This document shows positions 7,341 through 10,931 of a DNA stretch of 10,931 nt, piece by piece. The DNA is from Amylibacter sp. (GTDB lineage Bacteria; Pseudomonadota; Alphaproteobacteria; Rhodobacterales; Rhodobacteraceae). Location: positions 1-10,931 of the forward strand of contig JALWOO010000805.1 in assembly GCA_027083485.1 (NCBI GenBank), in the 5' to 3' direction. How positions within the stretch are numbered: position 1 is the first letter of the stretch; every line of letters begins with the position of its first letter. The notes beneath the pieces are model-generated. The model did not search any database. It saw only the letters and a program-made list of their open reading frames with translations, and was not told the DNA's origin. The position numbers and the translations under genes are program-made.

Positions 7341-7360
7341 TTTGTCTTGCAGGGGCCACG

Positions 7361-8305
7361 ATGGAAAAGCCAAACCTCTCTCTTTATCTTGCCGCACCAC
7401 GTGGTTTTTGTGCCGGTGTGGATCGGGCAATCAAGATCGTCGAGATGGCAATCGAAAAGTGGGGTGCGCCGGTTTATGTGCGCCATGAAATCGTTCACAA
7501 CAAATACGTTGTGGATGAATTGTGCGCACTCGGGGCGATTTTTGTGGAAGAACTGGAAGAATGCCCCACAGACCGGCCCGTGATTTTTTCCGCCCATGGC
7601 GTGCCTAAATCCGTACCGGAAGCAGCAAAACAGCGCCAGATGATCTATGTGGATGCAACCTGTCCTCTGGTCAGCAAGGTACACATCGAGGCCGAGCGCC
7701 ACCATGCAAACGGATTGCAAACCGTGATGATCGGGCATGCGGGGCATCCGGAAACCATCGGTACCATGGGGCAGTTGCCAGCGGGCGAAGTTCTGTTGGT
7801 TGAAACCGCCGATGATGTGGCACGATTGAAACCACGCGACCCGCAAAAGCTGGCGTTTATTACACAAACCACCTTGTCTGTGGATGATACCACAGCCACC
7901 GTTGCAGCACTTCGGGCAAGGTTTCCGGCCATTGTCGGCCCGCATAAGAAAGACATCTGCTATGCCACAACCAATCGTCAAGAAGCCGTAAAAGCTGTCT
8001 CCCCAAAGGTTGATGCCCTATTGGTAATCGGAGCGCCAAATTCCTCCAATTCGCGTAGATTGGTCGAGGTTGGGACAACTTCAGGGTGTAATTATTCCCA
8101 ATTGGTGCAGCGGGCGGACGATATTGACTGGCGGGCACTTGAAGGCGCAAAGGCCATCGGTATTACTGCCGGGGCTTCGGCTCCGGAAATCCTGATTAAC
8201 GAAGTCATTGATGCCTTCAAGGCGCGTTACAATGTGACCTCCGAAATTATCGAAACCGCGATCGAGGATGTGGAATTCAAAGTTCCCCGCGTGTTGCGCA
8301 CATGA
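7361..8305 (+). CDS. ispH: 4-hydroxy-3-methylbut-2-enyl diphosphate reductase
   Basis: IspH (LytB) is the iron-sulfur enzyme that reduces HMBPP to IPP and DMAPP, the last step of the DXP (non-mevalonate) isoprenoid pathway. The protein has 314 residues, the family's usual length. The three cluster cysteines are C17 ([12 protein letters not shown]), C101 ([11 protein letters not shown]) and C200 ([13 protein letters not shown]). Substrate-site histidines lie in EIVHN (H46), FSAHG (H79) and GHAGHPE (H129), with catalytic E131. The ending [14 protein letters not shown] and EFKVPRVLR are typical. The ATG has AGGGG five bases upstream. It is the first gene of a plus-strand operon and overlaps the methyltransferase by 4 bp (ATGA). 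PdxJ in the same window also uses DXP as substrate. Confidence 0.97.
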   Translation: MEKPNLSLYLAAPRGFCAGVDRAIKIVEMAIEKWGAPVYVRHEIVHNKYVVDELCALGAIFVEELEECPTDRPVIFSAHGVPKSVPEAAKQRQMIYVDATCPLVSKVHIEAERHHANGLQTVMIGHAGHPETIGTMGQLPAGEVLLVETADDVARLKPRDPQKLAFITQTTLSVDDTTATVAALRARFPAIVGPHKKDICYATTNRQEAVKAVSPKVDALLVIGAPNSSNSRRLVEVGTTSGCNYSQLVQRADDIDWRALEGAKAIGITAGASAPEILINEVIDAFKARYNVTSEIIETAIEDVEFKVPRVLRT

Positions 8306-8895
8306 CTGCCGACTCTGAAACCATTGCCGTTTATAACGCCAAAGCCGCCGAATATGACGCGCTGGTCAACAGCGAAGGTCCGGGAGAGCGATTGGCCGCT
8401 TTTATTGCTGGGTTTCCCAAGGGCGCGCGGGTGCTGGATTTCGGGTGCGGCACCGGTAGTGCGGCTGCCTGCATGCGGGATCAAGGCTTGCAGGTGACGG
8501 CATTGGATGCATCTGCGGAAATGGTTGCCCTTGCCAAACGGCGGTTTGATCTGGATGTGACGCTCGGCACGTTTGATGATCTGACAGCCCGCAATGAATA
8601 TGACGGTATCTGGGCCAGCTTTTCCCTTTTGCACGCCCCGCGAGAGGACATGCCCCGATATCTGGATGCCATTCATCGGGCATTGCGCCCGAATGGCCGT
8701 TTCAACATCGGCCTGAAAACCGGCACAGGCGAACAGCGGGATGCGCTTGGCCGTCGCTATACCTATTACACTGAAACCGAATTGCGCGGCCTGCTGGCCA
8801 ATGCGGGATTCTCCATCACTCACATTCATACCGGTGCCGGCCCTGGCCTTGACGGTGTGATAGCCCCCTGGATTACGATTGACTGCCATGCCTGA
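8302..8895 (+). CDS. Class I SAM-dependent methyltransferase
   Basis: The substrate is unknown. The 197-residue protein is a compact Rossmann-fold methyltransferase: motif [16 protein letters not shown] (41-55) binds S-adenosylmethionine, ALDASAEMV (67-75) supplies the acidic residue D69 for the ribose, and [22 protein letters not shown] (91-112) covers motifs [21 protein letters not shown] (126-141) and the closing strand region complete the fold. [16 protein letters not shown] resembles the late region of UbiE/methyltransferase-11 type enzymes, which act on small molecules, but no substrate domain is present. The ATG overlaps the ispH stop by 4 bp, and the 3' end overlaps rnhA by 8 bp, so translation is probably coupled. 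No membrane segment or signal peptide is visible. Confidence 0.88.
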   Translation: MTADSETIAVYNAKAAEYDALVNSEGPGERLAAFIAGFPKGARVLDFGCGTGSAAACMRDQGLQVTALDASAEMVALAKRRFDLDVTLGTFDDLTARNEYDGIWASFSLLHAPREDMPRYLDAIHRALRPNGRFNIGLKTGTGEQRDALGRRYTYYTETELRGLLANAGFSITHIHTGAGPGLDGVIAPWITIDCHA

Positions 8896-9340
8896 ACTTT
8901 ATGCTTATACTGACGGAGCCTGCTCCGGTAATCCCGGCCCGGGTGGCTGGGGTGCCCTTCTGATCGCGCGCGATGGGGACAAGGTGGTCAAGGAACGCAC
9001 CCTAAAGGGTGGTGCCGCCGATACGACCAACAACCGGATGGAGCTGAGCGCCGCGATCAAAGCATTGGAAGCCCTGGAACGCCCAAGCAAAATTACCATC
9101 GTTACCGACAGTTCCTATGTCAAAGACGGGCTGACCAAATGGATTTTCGGCTGGAAGAAAAACGGCTGGAAAACCGCTGCCAAAAAACCGGTCAAGAATG
9201 TGGATCTCTGGAAACAGCTCGACGCGGCACAGGCCCGTCATCAGGTGAGCTGGGAGTGGGTCAAAGGCCACGCAGGCCATCCGGAAAACGAACGCGCCGA
9301 CGAATTGGCGCGCGAGGGTATGGCACCATACAAGAAATAG
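8888..9340 (+). CDS. rnhA: Ribonuclease HI
   Basis: RNase HI degrades the RNA strand of RNA-DNA hybrids (R-loops, primers). The protein has 150 residues, close to the 155 of E. coli. The full active site is present: D9 ([16 protein letters not shown]), E52 (NNRMELSA), D74 (IVTDSSYV) and D138 (NERADELA), with the flexible-loop histidine H128 in [13 protein letters not shown]. The basic handle segment [15 protein letters not shown] (about 90-104), which helps bind the hybrid, is also present. The ATG at 8888 is chosen because it begins the family's first strand; a TTG at 8879 in frame is possible. No clear Shine-Dalgarno is seen, and the gene overlaps the methyltransferase by 8 bp, so coupled translation is likely. 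Confidence 0.96.
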   Translation: MPELYAYTDGACSGNPGPGGWGALLIARDGDKVVKERTLKGGAADTTNNRMELSAAIKALEALERPSKITIVTDSSYVKDGLTKWIFGWKKNGWKTAAKKPVKNVDLWKQLDAAQARHQVSWEWVKGHAGHPENERADELAREGMAPYKK

Positions 9341-9370
9341 AAAATATGCAAAAACAGCGGGATTTTGACA

Positions 9371-9667
9371 ATGTATGATTTTCTAATGTTCAAAACCTTT
9401 ATTGCCCCCACGGTTTTGCTGATTTGCTACTATCTGGGGGCCGTGGTTATGCCGCTGGCCAGCGTCTACATGGTGCGCAAACTGGCTCCGTATTTTGGTC
9501 AAGCCGCCAGCAACGTCGCTGCCCATATTCCGGCGAAATATCGCAACCGTTTGTATTTTGCGATGTTCCTGGCCTTTATTTGCATGGAAATCATATGGCG
9601 TATGATGTTCGAGACTATGATAGCCTACTTCCAGATGCGTCAGGCGCTGGTTGGAATGGCCGGTTAG
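9371..9667 (+). CDS. Small two-helix membrane protein, DUF4282-like
   Basis: The function is unknown. The 98-residue protein has one hydrophobic helix at about 9-32 (TFIAPTVLLICYYLGAVVMPLA), a polar, basic linker (about 36-60), and a second helix at about 61-77, followed by an amphipathic stretch with R77, E81 and F87. The pattern of an N-terminal F-K-F-x-x-P-T helix and a late R-x-x-x-E-x-x-x-x-x-F resembles DUF4282 proteins; this call is from memory of the family and is moderate. The ATG at 9371 is preferred over a TTG at 9365; the Shine-Dalgarno is weak. It follows rnhA by 30 bp, so it is probably the last gene of the ispH operon, and ends 17 bp from the convergent RTX gene with no visible terminator between. 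Confidence 0.65.
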   Translation: MYDFLMFKTFIAPTVLLICYYLGAVVMPLASVYMVRKLAPYFGQAASNVAAHIPAKYRNRLYFAMFLAFICMEIIWRMMFETMIAYFQMRQALVGMAG

Positions 9668-9684
9668 TGGGCTTGAACGATGTA

Positions 9685-10931
9685 TTACAAAATGAAGTCG
9701 TCACTCCCCAATGCCACCATTCCCCGCAGGCCGATTTCAAAATCTGCAACACCATCCCCGTCTATATCAGCCTGAATAACGGTCCGAACAGCGGTGGTTT
9801 TATAGATCAATTCGCCTTCGGTGTGGCTGAACGATGTTTCCCCCGCAAATACAAAGGCCTGATCCCCGGCGGCTGATCCGGCGTCTATTTTGCTCAGGTC
9901 TATTTTATCCAGACCCTTGGCGAAATCCATAATGACATCGCGCTGGGAAATGGATGTACCGGTTTCGCTGGCATCCTCAAAATGGAACACATCCGCCCCG
10001 AGCTGCCCGCGCATCACGTCCTTTCCCTGTCCGCCATAGAGGTGATCATTCCCTTTGCCCCCTAACAAGCGGTCGTTGCCATCCCCGCCATACATCAGGT
10101 CATTCCCCTTTGCGCCAACCAGCTTGTCTTTGCCGGTGCCGCCATACAGGCTATCAAAGCCAAAACCGCCATTCAGGGTGTCGTCACCTTCGCCGCCATA
10201 AAGTGTATCCGCCAGCTGGTGCCCGAACAAACGGTCATTACCGGCATCCCCCTGAAGAAAATCGCGGCCACGTCCGCCCGCCAGCAGATCATTGCCATCG
10301 CCGCCCATCAGCCGATCATGCCCCAATCCACCGATCAGCCGGTCGTTTCCATCCATTCCGGACAGAACATCATTGCCCCGATGCCCGGCGAGTTTATCCG
10401 CAAAACCTGTGCCGACGTATTCTTCGCCAGAGGCATTGCCCGAAAAATTGACCGCAGCTGTTCGGAAATCAAGAAACTGCGCCTGTACGGATTGATCGGC
10501 GTCATCCCCCAATGTCCGGCTTCGATCTGTCCAGGTAATCACAACGCGGCTGTCGGTAAGGGTGGTAATGTCGGAGAAGAAACGATCATTGTTTGCAAGA
10601 ATAAGATCGCTGGCAGGGCTGCCATCTGTATTGAACACCCGGGCCTGAATGCCTTGTAGTTTAAATCCGTTTTCTGCCAGTCTTTGATCGTTCCAGGAAA
10701 TGACAAAACGCCCATCCGGCAAGCCGGTTACCACGGGCGAACCTTGATTCAGATCGGCCGTGTCGTCAATCGTAATTGTATCGCTGAAAGCTGTGCCATC
10801 ATTTGAAAAGACGCGGGCAAATATGTCGTGGTTGGAAGTAGATGATGCTTTTGACTCTTGCCAGGTAACAACAAATTTTCCGCCGCCAATATCGGCGATC
10901 GAATTAAGGGCCTGCGTGCCTTGCGTTGTGG
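9685..10931 (-). CDS. RTX calcium-binding protein, probably type I secreted (5' end off the right edge)
   Basis: Secreted RTX proteins pass through a type I (ABC) secretion system and fold outside the cell on binding calcium. The frame is open from the right edge to a TAA at 9685, giving the last 414 or so codons; a GTG at 10734 is internal and not a real start. Working towards the C-terminus there are three degenerate beta units (FVVTW, FVISW, VVITW), about 15 glycine-aspartate nonapeptides, then a serralysin C-terminal-like segment (ADVFHFED ... RDVIMDFAKGLDKIDLSKI). After that come DIDGDGVADFEIGL, a further calcium-loop-like sequence, and a terminal DDFIL, the kind of hydrophobic end after aspartates seen in type I secretion signals. 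No catalytic domain is seen; one may lie beyond the edge. It converges on the ispH operon. Confidence 0.9.
   Translation of the reverse strand, partial: TTQGTQALNSIADIGGGKFVVTWQESKASSTSNHDIFARVFSNDGTAFSDTITIDDTADLNQGSPVVTGLPDGRFVISWNDQRLAENGFKLQGIQARVFNTDGSPASDLILANNDRFFSDITTLTDSRVVITWTDRSRTLGDDADQSVQAQFLDFRTAAVNFSGNASGEEYVGTGFADKLAGHRGNDVLSGMDGNDRLIGGLGHDRLMGGDGNDLLAGGRGRDFLQGDAGNDRLFGHQLADTLYGGEGDDTLNGGFGFDSLYGGTGKDKLVGAKGNDLMYGGDGNDRLLGGKGNDHLYGGQGKDVMRGQLGADVFHFEDASETGTSISQRDVIMDFAKGLDKIDLSKIDAGSAAGDQAFVFAGETSFSHTEGELIYKTTAVRTVIQADIDGDGVADFEIGLRGMVALGSDDFIL
9991..10413 (-). repeat. RTX nonapeptide repeat array
   Basis: About 15 tandem repeats of nine codons follow the pattern GGxGxDxLx, for example GGDGNDLLA, GGEGDDTLN and GGKGNDHLY. 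Each pair of turns forms a parallel beta-roll that binds calcium. Several units are worn (GHRGNDVLS, GHQLADTLY, VGAKGNDLM), so the array is a mix of strong and weak calcium sites. Confidence 0.9.
10465..10877 (-). repeat. Three degenerate FVVTW-type beta repeats in the RTX protein
   Basis: The motifs FVVTW, FVISW and VVITW begin near 10875, 10707 and 10545, so the period is about 54-56 codons. The first two units continue with the matching ARVFSNDGTAFSDTI and ARVFNTDGSPASDLI; the third ends in AQFLDF. They resemble the GGFVVTWxS...YAQRFDADG repeats that are common upstream of RTX arrays. More units probably lie beyond the right edge. Confidence 0.75.

Noticed and set aside
7121..7981. 286-codon open frame on the minus strand
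   Set aside because: It runs antisense to ispH and across the terminator; its translation has no family resemblance.
8227..8889. 220-codon minus-strand frame opposite the methyltransferase
   Set aside because: The plus-strand SAM-binding motifs and the tight operon overlaps show which strand is real.
9991..10413. Regularly repeated DNA considered as a possible CRISPR or satellite array
   Set aside because: The 27-bp period is exactly nine codons of RTX repeats in an open frame; units vary and there are no spacers.
10732..10734. GTG as the start of the RTX gene
   Set aside because: The frame stays open to the window edge, and a matching beta repeat lies upstream, so the GTG is an internal valine codon.

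Overview
The window looks like core chromosome of an alphaproteobacterium, most likely of the Rhodobacterales/Roseobacter group. This rests on the gene order rpoZ–rel/spoT–(DUF2062)–pdxJ–acpS–lepB–rnc, the shape of the FolK, LepB and omega proteins, and a large RTX protein beside housekeeping genes. The assignment comes from recognising proteins and synteny, not from a search. Coding density is very high: the largest gap between genes is about 160 bp, and I see no tRNA, rRNA, insertion sequence, CRISPR array or prophage.

Left block (1–5824, all minus strand, read right to left): rpoZ (RNA polymerase omega), a bifunctional RelA/SpoT-type (p)ppGpp synthetase/hydrolase, a DUF2062 membrane protein, pdxJ (vitamin B6 synthesis), acpS (holo-ACP synthase), lepB (signal peptidase I) and rnc (RNase III, cut by the left edge). 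Gaps are 56, 20 and 31 bp, then a 1-bp overlap, 55 bp, and a 4-bp overlap. It therefore looks like one long operon driven from a promoter just upstream of rpoZ (about 5855–5883). It joins stringent response, cofactor supply, lipid carrier activation, protein export and RNA processing.

Middle (5923–7265): folK (folate synthesis, minus strand, apparently starting at TTG) is divergent from a NYN/LabA-type predicted nuclease (plus strand). The nuclease gene ends in a clear rho-independent terminator, so it is probably a single-gene transcript.

Right block (7361–9667, plus strand): ispH (isoprenoid synthesis), a class I SAM methyltransferase, rnhA (RNase HI) and a small two-helix membrane protein of DUF4282 type. 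The first three genes overlap, so this is a tight operon. It converges with an RTX calcium-binding protein (minus strand, 9685 to the right edge). That protein carries degenerate FVVTW-type beta repeats, about 15 RTX nonapeptides and a type I secretion C-terminus; its N-terminus lies outside the window.

Nothing here is clearly a new defence or mobile system. The points most worth following up are the uncharacterised NYN protein, the conserved-looking unknowns inside housekeeping operons (DUF2062, the methyltransferase, the DUF4282-like protein), and the rpoZ–rel coupling.
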